Assembly (NCBI GenBank): GCA_030642185.1
Contig: DAOWOG010000111.1
Span: forward strand, 1 to 5,592
Reading direction: 5' to 3'
DNA: 5,592 nucleotides
Origin: Helicobacteraceae bacterium
Lineage (GTDB): Bacteria; Campylobacterota; Campylobacteria; Campylobacterales; Sulfurimonadaceae
The position numbers were made by a program, and so were the translations under genes. The number at the start of each line of letters is the position of its first letter. Position 1 is the first letter of the stretch. The notes beneath the pieces were generated by a model that had not been told where the DNA came from, did no database searches, and was given only the letters and a program-made list of their open reading frames with translations. Below are positions 1-5,592 of this stretch, piece by piece.

Positions 1-238
1 GATCAGTGACGGTGATATCCGCCGGGCATTGATGCAGAAAGGGTTTTCTCTGGACGCACCTTCAAAGCTCTATGCAACAATGAATCCAAAAACCATTATG
101 GACAGCAGCATGCTCGCCAGTGATGCCCTGGTACTTTTGGAAGAACAAAAAATTCAACTGCTCGTCATTGTCGATGAAGAACAGAAAATTCAAGGTGTAC
201 TGCATCTGCATACACTGGTAGAGGCAGGTATCTCATGA
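1..238 (+). CDS. kdsD: Arabinose-5-phosphate isomerase (KpsF/GutQ/KdsD family), C-terminal fragment
   Basis: This is the 3' end of a gene whose start lies left of the window; about 78 codons are visible, in frame from base 2. The fragment opens with ISDGDIRRAL, the end of the first CBS repeat in KpsF/GutQ-type isomerases. A second CBS repeat follows, ending in GVLHLHTLVEAG, which matches the family's closing G-[IV]-LH-x-H-x-L-x-x-AG pattern. In the family, an N-terminal SIS domain (not visible here) interconverts ribulose 5-phosphate and arabinose 5-phosphate in the cytoplasm, the first committed step to Kdo for LPS or capsule; the CBS pair is thought to be regulatory. The stop codon overlaps the start of the next gene (ATGA), so the two are probably translationally coupled. 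The family call is firm. Whether it is the LPS (kdsD) or a capsule (kpsF) paralogue cannot be told from this fragment. Confidence 0.87.
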   Translation, partial: ISDGDIRRALMQKGFSLDAPSKLYATMNPKTIMDSSMLASDALVLLEEQKIQLLVIVDEEQKIQGVLHLHTLVEAGIS

Positions 239-1011
239 GACTCAATAAATTCATAGCGCATTATTCAACCTATTCCCGTCGCGAAGCCGATCGTGCCATC
301 ATCGACGGGTATGTCCGTATCGATAATGAGGTAGAGAGCAATCCGGCAACACAGGTGGAAGATTTTTCCACCCTTGTCAGCATCAGCGGTAAAAAGATCA
401 TTCCTTCAGATCAATATACCGTTATCGTTTATAACAAAGCAAAAGGTGAGCTTGTCACTAAAAAAGATCCAAGGGAGCGTAAAACCATCTATGACACCCT
501 TGATAAGAAATACAGACATTTTGTTCCTGTCGGCCGTCTTGACTATGCTTCAGAAGGGGTACTGCTCCTGACAGACGCCTCACGTATTGCCAACATGCTG
601 ATGAACTCTCAGCTCGAACGGGTCTATAAGGTAAAGATCAAAGGGCCTGTTACGGAAGCGATGGAAACGGCAATGCAGCAGGGACTTTTACTTGATGATG
701 CCACTGCCGGAGCCCATAATCTCAGTGATATCGTCTCAATGGAATTCGCGCCCTTTTATACCTATAGGGTCATAAAAAATCAGCACAACTACTCCATTTT
801 AAAAGTATCGATCGGAGAGGGGAAAAACCGCGAGCTTCGTCGCTTTTTCGCCCACTTCGGTGCCGAAGTCGCCGACTTGAAACGTCTCAGCTACGGAGGA
901 ATAGAACTCAACAATCTTCCGACAGGCAAATCCCGTTTTTTAAGCCGAAGCGAGTACGGGAATCTGCGACAATTTATGAAAGAAGAAAAACTCAAGGAGA
1001 AACAAAAGTGA
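235..1011 (+). CDS. rluB: 23S rRNA pseudouridine synthase, RluB/RsuA family
   Basis: A 258-residue cytoplasmic enzyme predicted to isomerise a specific uridine in ribosomal RNA to pseudouridine. An S4 RNA-binding domain occupies about residues 1-50 (MRLNKFIAHY start, then SRREAD and the DGYVRIDN turn). The RsuA/RluB/E/F catalytic domain follows from about residue 60. Its signature GRLDYASEGVLLLTD is at 100-114, with catalytic Asp103. The second family motif, GEGKNRELRRFFAHFG, is at 194-209. The Lys/Glu-rich tail (249-258) is probably disordered. The length is close to, though shorter than, typical RluB (E. coli about 290). The ATG at 235 overlaps the upstream stop as ATGA, with a modest AGG-type Shine-Dalgarno (226-228) inside the upstream gene. 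The family is certain. The exact target (RluB site in 23S versus RsuA site in 16S) is inferred from overall resemblance and is less sure. Confidence 0.88.
   Translation: MRLNKFIAHYSTYSRREADRAIIDGYVRIDNEVESNPATQVEDFSTLVSISGKKIIPSDQYTVIVYNKAKGELVTKKDPRERKTIYDTLDKKYRHFVPVGRLDYASEGVLLLTDASRIANMLMNSQLERVYKVKIKGPVTEAMETAMQQGLLLDDATAGAHNLSDIVSMEFAPFYTYRVIKNQHNYSILKVSIGEGKNRELRRFFAHFGAEVADLKRLSYGGIELNNLPTGKSRFLSRSEYGNLRQFMKEEKLKEKQK
994..999 (+). promoter_or_regulatory. Shine-Dalgarno that fixes the yjbQ GTG start
   Basis: AAGGAG lies 8 bases upstream of the GTG at 1008, inside the last codons of the pseudouridine synthase gene. It supports GTG as the true yjbQ start. The predicted protein then begins MKTLTI, the usual beginning of a YjbQ protein. 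The start overlaps the upstream TGA as GTGA, so ribosomes finishing the first gene can re-initiate directly. Confidence 0.75.
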
Positions 1012-1406
1012 AAACACTAACGATTACAAGCGATCATAAAACCCAGATTATTGATATCAGTTCTGAAGTGAAAGAAGCCATTATCACCTCCGGTGTCAAA
1101 GAAGGAATATGCCTCATTTTTACCCCGCATACGACAGCCAGTATCCTGTTGTTTGAAAATGTTGATCCCAAGCTTCAGCGTGATCTTCTGGGTTCACTCT
1201 CTATGATCGCTCCGCATGAAGACCGCTATACCCATGCAGGCGGCAATGCATCAGCGCATATCAAATCGGCACGGACGGGAGCATCCATCACAATACCCGT
1301 CATTAACGGCCAACCGTTTCTCGGCGAGTGGCAGGGTATTTTCTTTGCAGAGTTTGACGGTCCCCGGGAAGAACGCGAAATTCTTGTTCAGGTCATTGCC
1401 TCCTAA
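1008..1406 (+). CDS. yjbQ: YjbQ family protein (UPF0047, secondary thiamine-phosphate synthase-like)
   Basis: A 132-residue single-domain cytoplasmic protein of full family length. The conserved blocks appear in order: FTPHTTASILLFENVDP (38-54), a YTHAGGNASAHIKS block (74-87) carrying His76, Asn80 and His84, the SARTG turn (87-91), and LGEWQGIFFAEFDGPR (105-120). The clustered His and Asn residues and the invariant EFDGPR are the family hallmarks and probably form the active pocket. Members have been reported to complement thiamine-phosphate synthase (ThiE) mutants weakly, but the physiological role of the family is not settled, so no pathway is assigned. The start is GTG, overlapping the upstream stop as GTGA and supported by AAGGAG at 994-999. 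rarA begins 17 bases downstream, so this gene is in the middle of the operon. The family call is very secure; the function is not. Confidence 0.9.
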   Translation: MKTLTITSDHKTQIIDISSEVKEAIITSGVKEGICLIFTPHTTASILLFENVDPKLQRDLLGSLSMIAPHEDRYTHAGGNASAHIKSARTGASITIPVINGQPFLGEWQGIFFAEFDGPREEREILVQVIAS

Positions 1407-1423
1407 GTCCAGGTTGGAAAATC

Positions 1424-2620
1424 ATGGCTGACTTTACCGCTCTTCTTCGTCCCGCTACTTTTGATGAGATGGTCGGCCAGAGTCATTTAAGTTCTTCAGA
1501 CGCGCCGCTTCGCCGTCTCTGTGAAGCCGATAAACTCGGGCACAGTTTTTTTTACGGACCTCCCGGAAGCGGAAAGACCTCCATCGCCCGTATTATTGCC
1601 ACGCTTATGGACCTGCCCTTTTACGAATTTAACGCGACTTCATTAAAAATCGATCAGCTGCGCAAAATTTTTGAACAGTATAAAAACACCTTGCAAAAAC
1701 CGCTTATCTTCATTGATGAAGTGCACCGCCTGGCCAAGAATCAGCAGGAGGTGCTACTGCCGGTAATGGAAACTAACAGTGTGTTAGTCATCGGTGCATC
1801 CACAGAGAACCCCTACTTTTCACTTACCGCTGCAATGCGCTCACGCTCCATGCTCTTCGAATTACAGGCTATTGATGCCGATGCACTGGATGCTCTTTTA
1901 CAAAGAGCACTGGATAGCGAAGAAAAGCTGAGTGTCGATGATGAGGCAAAAGAGTACCTTATCCGTTCGAGCGGCGGTGATGCCAGGGGCATGCTCAAAC
2001 TGCTGGAGTTTGCCGCTGTTTTAAATACGCACATTACGTTAGATTTGCTCTACTCACTTCGTCCTGCAGCACAAAGCGGCGGCAGTTCAGAAGCAGGGGT
2101 GCATTATGATCTTGCATCGGCACTGATCAAATCCATTCGCGGTTCCGATCCTGATGCGGCGGTCTACTACCTTGCCCGTCTGATTGAAGGAGGCGAACCC
2201 CCGGAATTTATTGCACGAAGACTGGTTATTTTGGCCAGTGAAGATGTGGGCAATGCCAATCCCCAGGCTCTGACACTCTGCACTTCGGCTATGAGCAGCG
2301 TCAAACAGATCGGCTATCCTGAAGCACGTATCATTTTAGCACAGGCTGTTATTTATCTCTGTGCTTCACCCAAGTCCAATTCAGCCTATATGGCTATCAA
2401 TGCCGCGCAGCAGGCTGTACGAAGCGGTGAACTTTTAGCAATACCGAAAACGATTGTTCAGCAAAATTCAGGATATAAATATCCTCATGACTTTGGAGGC
2501 TGGGTAGCACAGGACTATCTAAGCAAACCGCTCTCTTTCGTAACCTTTAAACCTATCGGCTATGAACAAAAAATGGGTGAATGGCTTGACAAAATCCGAA
2601 AAAAGCAGACAGACGCCTAA
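1424..2620 (+). CDS. rarA: Replication-associated recombination protein A (RarA/MgsA), AAA+ ATPase
   Basis: A 398-residue AAA+ ATPase of the RarA/Mgs1/WRNIP1 family, related to clamp-loader subunits. It acts at stalled replication forks and single-stranded DNA gaps. Visible motifs are an N-terminal LRPATFDEMVGQSHL (8-22), Walker A GPPGSGKT (45-52), Walker B LIFIDEVHR (94-102), sensor 1 GASTENPYF (124-132), arginine-finger candidates in MRSRS (138-142), and sensor 2 GGDARGMLKLLE (184-195). The C-terminal tetramerisation region (about 225-390) carries SIRGSDPDAAVYYLARLI (237-254), ASEDVGNANP (271-280) and CASPKSNSAY (313-322), all diagnostic of RarA rather than RuvB or DnaX. It is shorter than E. 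coli RarA (447) but shows no broken domain. The ATG at 1424 has weak purine-rich sequence upstream (AGG at 1411-1413, GGA at 1416-1418). The stop lies within a hairpin that probably terminates the opposing operon. Confidence 0.93.
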   Translation: MADFTALLRPATFDEMVGQSHLSSSDAPLRRLCEADKLGHSFFYGPPGSGKTSIARIIATLMDLPFYEFNATSLKIDQLRKIFEQYKNTLQKPLIFIDEVHRLAKNQQEVLLPVMETNSVLVIGASTENPYFSLTAAMRSRSMLFELQAIDADALDALLQRALDSEEKLSVDDEAKEYLIRSSGGDARGMLKLLEFAAVLNTHITLDLLYSLRPAAQSGGSSEAGVHYDLASALIKSIRGSDPDAAVYYLARLIEGGEPPEFIARRLVILASEDVGNANPQALTLCTSAMSSVKQIGYPEARIILAQAVIYLCASPKSNSAYMAINAAQQAVRSGELLAIPKTIVQQNSGYKYPHDFGGWVAQDYLSKPLSFVTFKPIGYEQKMGEWLDKIRKKQTDA

Positions 2621-2628
2621 ACGTCTGC
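2599..2628 (-). terminator. Probable Rho-independent terminator of the psr-like operon, overlapping the rarA 3' end
   Basis: Read on the minus strand, GCAGAC (2628-2623) can pair with GTCTGC (2610-2605), followed at once by six T residues (2604-2599). An alternative register, CAGACG (2627-2622) with CGTCTG (2615-2610), gives a tighter six-base loop but sits further from the T run. The stem begins about 25 bases past the stop of the NrfD-type gene, the normal place for an intrinsic terminator. On the plus strand no T run follows, so it would serve the minus-strand operon only, although the hairpin could also stabilise the rarA mRNA end. The stem is short (6 bp in either register), so the strength is uncertain. 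Confidence 0.55.
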
Positions 2629-2652
2629 CAGGAGTCACTTTAAAACATTCTT

Positions 2653-3828
2653 TCAGTGATCGAGATCAAAAAACTTGTCTGCAGCATAATACATCATAAA
2701 AGAGAGTCCGATGGCTCCAATGGCGATCATCCATTCTGTCGGCGATGGTGTATATTCGACAAGTCCCGGAGGAAGGGAATACTCACGGATCTTAAGCGGC
2801 ATCATCGGTGCGAGCTGTGTATCATGCACTAGATCATAACGCATAAAGAAAATACCTACCATACCTGTCATGGATGCGTAGACCATCAATTTTATGGCAC
2901 GTCCTTTGCTTAAGACAATAATCACAAAAGGGATCAGCATCCCCAGCAATACCTCACCTATTAAAAAGTTTTTCGAAGTGATCATATGGATCGCGATATC
3001 ACCACGTTCAGGCATCAGACCATAAATAGCTGTCAAAGCCCGCCAGACTTCAAAAAACATCAAAATAGCCAGCAATAACCCTAAGACCTGTGCCAGCGTG
3101 GTCATAGACTGCTTGACTTCAGGCGGAAACTTCATCTTATATCGCCATCCGTAAATTAAAAAGAGAAGGTATGACCCTGTCACCATGGCAGACAAAATAA
3201 AATAGAGTGGAAAGAAAACACCGTTGGCGATCGGACGGGCTACCAGAAATCCAAAAACCGCTCCCAGGTTGGAGTGTGCCGCAAGACCGACAACCAGACC
3301 GGCCAGTCCGAAGATCTTGGAATACTTATGATTATCGTTATTGAGAAAGAAAAATTCCATAATAATAAAAAAGAGATATAGCCCATAAAGGGTTCCCATC
3401 CACCAGATAGCCGAAGTCAATCCGGGAGTCAGTATGTTATAGATAACCATGCGGACAGGATGCCCGATCTCAAAGGCAATCACGACAAAACCTGTCGTAA
3501 TCGTAATAATAGCTCCGATAATAGCACGTTTCCCCACGATCTTAAATGCTTTGATATTAAAGACATGCCCCAACGAGGACATAATACACAGCCCTGTACT
3601 CGATACAACAAAAAACACATACATTGCGATCAACAGACCCCAGGGATGTTGACGCGTAACACCATAAGCATGATGACCGTGCAGAAGATAGATAACAATA
3701 CCGATAAGCATGAAAGTAAAAAGTCCTATACTGAGTAAAAACATAAATATATTTAACGGAGTACGTTCAAATTCAAAAAAAGATTTAACGGTATGTTTAT
3801 TATACGGCAGTAATTTACTTAAATTCAT
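2653..3828 (-). CDS. nrfD: NrfD/PsrC (HybB-like) membrane quinone-interacting subunit
   Basis: A 391-residue integral membrane protein with about nine to ten hydrophobic segments (roughly 27-49, 65-85, 103-123, 138-162, 171-195, 205-227, 244-266, 287-307, 312-330, 364-382) and no cleavable signal. It is the predicted membrane anchor of the molybdoenzyme encoded upstream, exchanging electrons between quinone and the iron-sulfur subunit. Family-like features are FEIGHPVR (119-126), which corresponds to the acidic D-x-GRPxR-type turn of NrfD proteins, SKNFLIGEVLLGMLIP (285-300), a motif around R330 resembling the HybB R-x-N-x-V-x-x-x-Q pattern (MRYDLVHDTQ), and YTPSPTEW (359-366). The length and the last segments resemble HybB/ActC-type members more than the short, eight-helix PsrC of Thermus. 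The start has AAGGAA (3840-3835) six bases upstream, which overlaps the stop of the preceding gene; the gap between the genes is 10 bases. The family is clear. The symbol is a family name rather than proof of substrate. Confidence 0.87.
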   Translation of the reverse strand: MNLSKLLPYNKHTVKSFFEFERTPLNIFMFLLSIGLFTFMLIGIVIYLLHGHHAYGVTRQHPWGLLIAMYVFFVVSSTGLCIMSSLGHVFNIKAFKIVGKRAIIGAIITITTGFVVIAFEIGHPVRMVIYNILTPGLTSAIWWMGTLYGLYLFFIIMEFFFLNNDNHKYSKIFGLAGLVVGLAAHSNLGAVFGFLVARPIANGVFFPLYFILSAMVTGSYLLFLIYGWRYKMKFPPEVKQSMTTLAQVLGLLLAILMFFEVWRALTAIYGLMPERGDIAIHMITSKNFLIGEVLLGMLIPFVIIVLSKGRAIKLMVYASMTGMVGIFFMRYDLVHDTQLAPMMPLKIREYSLPPGLVEYTPSPTEWMIAIGAIGLSFMMYYAADKFFDLDH

Positions 3829-3834
3829 TTCCGG

Positions 3835-3840
3835 TTCCTT
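3835..3840 (-). promoter_or_regulatory. Shine-Dalgarno of the NrfD-type gene
   Basis: AAGGAA on the minus strand lies six bases before the ATG at 3828. It partly overlaps the TAA stop of the iron-sulfur subunit gene (3841-3839). This supports the chosen start and points to stop/re-initiation coupling between the two subunits. Confidence 0.65.
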
Positions 3841-4402
3841 ATGTCAGATAAAAAAGTTTTGGTTTTGTACCGAGGTGCGCTTTTAAACTGTAATGTTCCC
3901 TGTCTCTGAGCACCTGGGAGATCTCACTTTCAGGATCATCGAGATCCCCAAAGATACGGACTTTTGTCGGACAAGTCGCCTGACAGGCCGTCGTCGTCTC
4001 CCCATGTATCAGACGCGTGTCTGAACAGAAATTACATTTATCTACCGTCACCGTTCTGTCATCCACATAGCGTGCGTCGTAAGGACAGGCCTGCATACAG
4101 TAGGTACACAAGATACACTGATCGGGATTGACACGGACGACACCATTGTCGTCATAATAGGTCGCATTGGTAGGACAAACCGTCTGACAGGGGGCATTAT
4201 CACACTGCTGACATTGACTCGGCTGAAAATTGCTTGAGCCTATGCTGAGATCAGGGAAAAGTCCTTCTATCTCGTTCACTCCGACCCAGATACGATGATT
4301 ATCGGCTCCGAGCAGGATCCCGTTCTCCTCTTTACATGCACTCTCACACGCCTTACAGTTGATGCAGCTTTTATAATCAAGCGCCATTCCATAACGTGCC
4401 AT
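3839..4402 (-). CDS. psrB: Four-cluster [4Fe-4S] ferredoxin-type electron-transfer subunit (PsrB/DmsB-like)
   Basis: A 187-residue iron-sulfur subunit of the DmsB/PsrB/PhsB class that should carry electrons between the membrane NrfD-type subunit and the molybdopterin subunit. Sixteen cysteines fall into four groups, numbered here from the upstream Met (subtract one for the preferred start): C14-C17-C20-C24, C65-C68-C73-C77, C97-C100-C103-C107 and C124-C127-C141-C145. This is the complete set for four [4Fe-4S] clusters. No signal peptide is visible, as expected for a subunit exported, if at all, with a Tat-bearing partner. Two adjacent ATGs are possible starts (4405 and 4402). AAGGAGG at 4414-4408 lies only two bases from the first but five from the second, so 4402 (protein beginning MARYGMALDY) is preferred. 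Either start overlaps the upstream stop. The class is certain; polysulfide specificity is inferred from the gene set. Confidence 0.9.
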   Translation of the reverse strand: MARYGMALDYKSCINCKACESACKEENGILLGADNHRIWVGVNEIEGLFPDLSIGSSNFQPSQCQQCDNAPCQTVCPTNATYYDDNGVVRVNPDQCILCTYCMQACPYDARYVDDRTVTVDKCNFCSDTRLIHGETTTACQATCPTKVRIFGDLDDPESEISQVLRDREHYSLKAHLGTKPKLFYLT

Positions 4403-5592
4403 CATAGCCTCCTTATATCGACAATGGTCTCATGCATAGCCGCTGAGCCAAAAGTCTTTTCGTAGTGATCTTCAATGATGACATTATCGTTGGCACCGCG
4501 ATGATGTGCCAGGGTCAACTCACTCGACTCTGCACCGAAGCCATGGATGAAAAAGACTACATTGGGACCGATCTTCTCTGTAGGATAGGCCTTGATCTGT
4601 ATGGCCCCTATACTGCTTTTGACTTCGACCATATCAGCAAAGGCTATCCCTTTCTCTTTGGCAACCCGCTTGTTGATCCAGAGATAGTTCTCCGGCAGCA
4701 ACTCTAAGAGCAGAGCATTATTCGCCGTTCCGCTTTGGGTGAACTGTCCATGCCGTCCTGTAATAAACTTAAACCGACCTTTTGGTGTCGGCGTATAGAG
4801 TTCGCTGCGCCATGTCGGCATCGCATCAACCCCTTTTTTCTTTTCAAGATTGTAAAGTGCACACGCGATCTTTTTCGTCGCAGTTCGAAATTTCTTATTT
4901 AAAACAGCGATCTCATTGATATCGACACACGTATCATGATAAGGCTCAAAATTCAGATCGCCTTTGATGATGGAGTAACTTTTCTTATGTTCAGGATAAT
5001 ATTCATATTCATTAACTGATTTCTTTTTAAAGAACTTATCCATGTCCGGATAAAAAACACCTTTTTCACGTAGTGTCTTCCAGGCTTCTTCACCATAGAC
5101 ACTCTCTACCATATGGTGATTGATGGTTTCCTGTGAATGACGATACCCATCAGCCAGGTCATACCCATCCTCTTCATAGACTGCTTTCTCACCACGATCT
5201 TCGATCTCTTCAAGCAGGGCCTCATCATATTTTTTTGAGATCTCAAAAAGTGGCTTGGAGAGCTTCATACCAAGACCCCGCATGATCTCAATGACCGGTT
5301 TGGTATCATACCTCGGCTCAACCACTTGCTTACGCAAAGCGATGGAAGGTTCTGCCCCGCCAAAGGAAGTGACCGGGTCTTCACGTTCGAGATAGACCGA
5401 TTCAGGCAAAACAACATCTGCCATCATCACCGTGTCACTCGGCATGGTATCTATCACAACAACCAGATCCATCTTCTCAAGCATCTGCTTTGTCTTGGCT
5501 GTGTTGGGGATGGACATCATAGGATTTTGCTTGTAGGCGAAGAACGCGCGGACAGGGTAAGGTGCAGTCCCATCGATGATGGTATTTCGCCA
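4402..5592 (-). CDS. psrA: Molybdopterin oxidoreductase catalytic subunit, PsrA/PhsA-like, C-terminal part
   Basis: The reading frame stays open to the right edge of the window, so this is the last 396 residues of a larger protein (the family is usually 700 residues or more). The internal Met codons around 5520 are not the start: upstream codons encode AFFAYKQNPMMSIPN, a conserved stretch of DMSO-reductase-family enzymes. It continues with DTMPSDTVMMADVVLPE (48-64) and YLEREDP (67-73), the conserved region near the molybdopterin site. The C-terminal MopB_CT domain begins near TGRHGQFTQSGTANN (278-292) and includes LLPENYLWIN (298-307) and FIHGFGAESSE (348-358). These blocks fit polysulfide/thiosulfate reductase-type enzymes. 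A charged, Lys/Tyr-rich stretch (about 180-260) lies between. The Mo ligand, the N-terminal [4Fe-4S] motif and any Tat signal are outside the window, so location and substrate are unproven. It is first in the visible operon and overlaps psrB. Confidence 0.85.
   Translation of the reverse strand, partial: WRNTIIDGTAPYPVRAFFAYKQNPMMSIPNTAKTKQMLEKMDLVVVIDTMPSDTVMMADVVLPESVYLEREDPVTSFGGAEPSIALRKQVVEPRYDTKPVIEIMRGLGMKLSKPLFEISKKYDEALLEEIEDRGEKAVYEEDGYDLADGYRHSQETINHHMVESVYGEEAWKTLREKGVFYPDMDKFFKKKSVNEYEYYPEHKKSYSIIKGDLNFEPYHDTCVDINEIAVLNKKFRTATKKIACALYNLEKKKGVDAMPTWRSELYTPTPKGRFKFITGRHGQFTQSGTANNALLLELLPENYLWINKRVAKEKGIAFADMVEVKSSIGAIQIKAYPTEKIGPNVVFFIHGFGAESSELTLAHHRGANDNVIIEDHYEKTFGSAAMHETIVDIRRL
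4408..4414 (-). promoter_or_regulatory. Strong Shine-Dalgarno of psrB, inside the last codons of the catalytic-subunit gene
   Basis: AAGGAGG on the minus strand is a near-perfect Shine-Dalgarno. It is formed by the end of an Ile codon and the Arg-Arg codons (AGG AGG) just before the final Leu of the catalytic subunit. Its spacing is two bases to the ATG at 4405 and five to the ATG at 4402, which favours the second. It couples translation of the iron-sulfur subunit to the end of the catalytic subunit. Confidence 0.8.

Noticed and set aside
374..571. Open frame of 65 codons on the + strand within the pseudouridine synthase gene
   Set aside because: It lies wholly inside a gene with clear S4 and catalytic motifs, in another frame, and its product has no recognisable motif.
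1216..1431. Open frame of 71 codons on the + strand across yjbQ and the rarA start
   Set aside because: It is out of frame with two well-supported genes, with low-complexity composition typical of a shadow frame.
1813..2034. Minus-strand open frame inside rarA, rich in serine and alanine
   Set aside because: The Ser/Ala richness is what the antisense of this coding region would give; there is no domain, and rarA is intact over it.
2616..2652. A bidirectional terminator that also ends the rarA operon
   Set aside because: On the + strand the hairpin is followed by CCAGGAGTCACTTTAAAA, with no run of T residues, so I support termination only for the minus strand.
3449..3738. Two overlapping + strand open frames antisense to the NrfD-type gene
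   Set aside because: The opposite strand encodes a convincing multi-pass membrane protein; these products are polar, motif-free antisense translations.
4465..4707. Plus-strand open frame antisense to the molybdopterin subunit's C-terminal domain
   Set aside because: The opposite strand carries conserved MopB_CT motifs and the antisense product is unrecognisable.
4402..5520. A complete 372-residue gene starting at the Met codons near 5520
   Set aside because: The frame is open to the window edge and the upstream codons encode conserved family sequence (AFFAYKQNP), so these Met residues are internal and the gene is cut by the window end.

Overview
The window is ordinary protein-coding bacterial DNA with almost no intergenic space. 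It carries seven protein genes in two convergent blocks. The gene content is a partial KpsF/KdsD-type sugar-phosphate isomerase, an RluB/RsuA-type pseudouridine synthase, a YjbQ-family protein and RarA, facing a molybdopterin sulfur-reductase-type operon. This, together with the style of the protein sequences, suggests a sulfur-metabolising member of the Campylobacterota (Sulfurimonas/Sulfurovum-like). That placement is by recall and resemblance only; no search was run.

Left block, + strand, 1-2620: four housekeeping genes lie head to tail. The 3' end of the isomerase gene (CBS domain only) overlaps the pseudouridine synthase gene through ATGA. That gene overlaps yjbQ through GTGA. rarA follows 17 bases later. 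The packing implies one transcript with translational coupling, entering from left of the window. The products act in LPS precursor synthesis (Kdo), rRNA modification, an unsettled metabolic role (YjbQ) and replication-fork maintenance (RarA). No common pathway is evident.

Junction, 2621-2652: only 32 bases separate the two stop codons. A hairpin straddling the rarA stop is followed, on the minus strand, by six T residues. It looks like the intrinsic terminator of the right-hand operon, lying partly inside rarA.

Right block, - strand, 5592-2653: a three-gene complex iron-sulfur molybdoenzyme operon, transcribed right to left. It encodes the C-terminal part of a PsrA/PhsA-like molybdopterin catalytic subunit (its start lies beyond the window), a 16-cysteine subunit with four predicted [4Fe-4S] clusters, and a long NrfD/HybB-type membrane subunit. 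Together they should form a membrane-bound respiratory enzyme that passes electrons between the quinone pool and a sulfur substrate such as polysulfide or thiosulfate. The substrate cannot be fixed from the part visible here.

I found no RNA genes, CRISPR arrays, mobile elements, long repeats or origins, and no clearly new biological system. The points most worth a second look are the long NrfD-type subunit paired with a PsrA-like enzyme, an unusual Lys/Tyr-rich stretch in the catalytic subunit, and the compact expression signals at the gene junctions.
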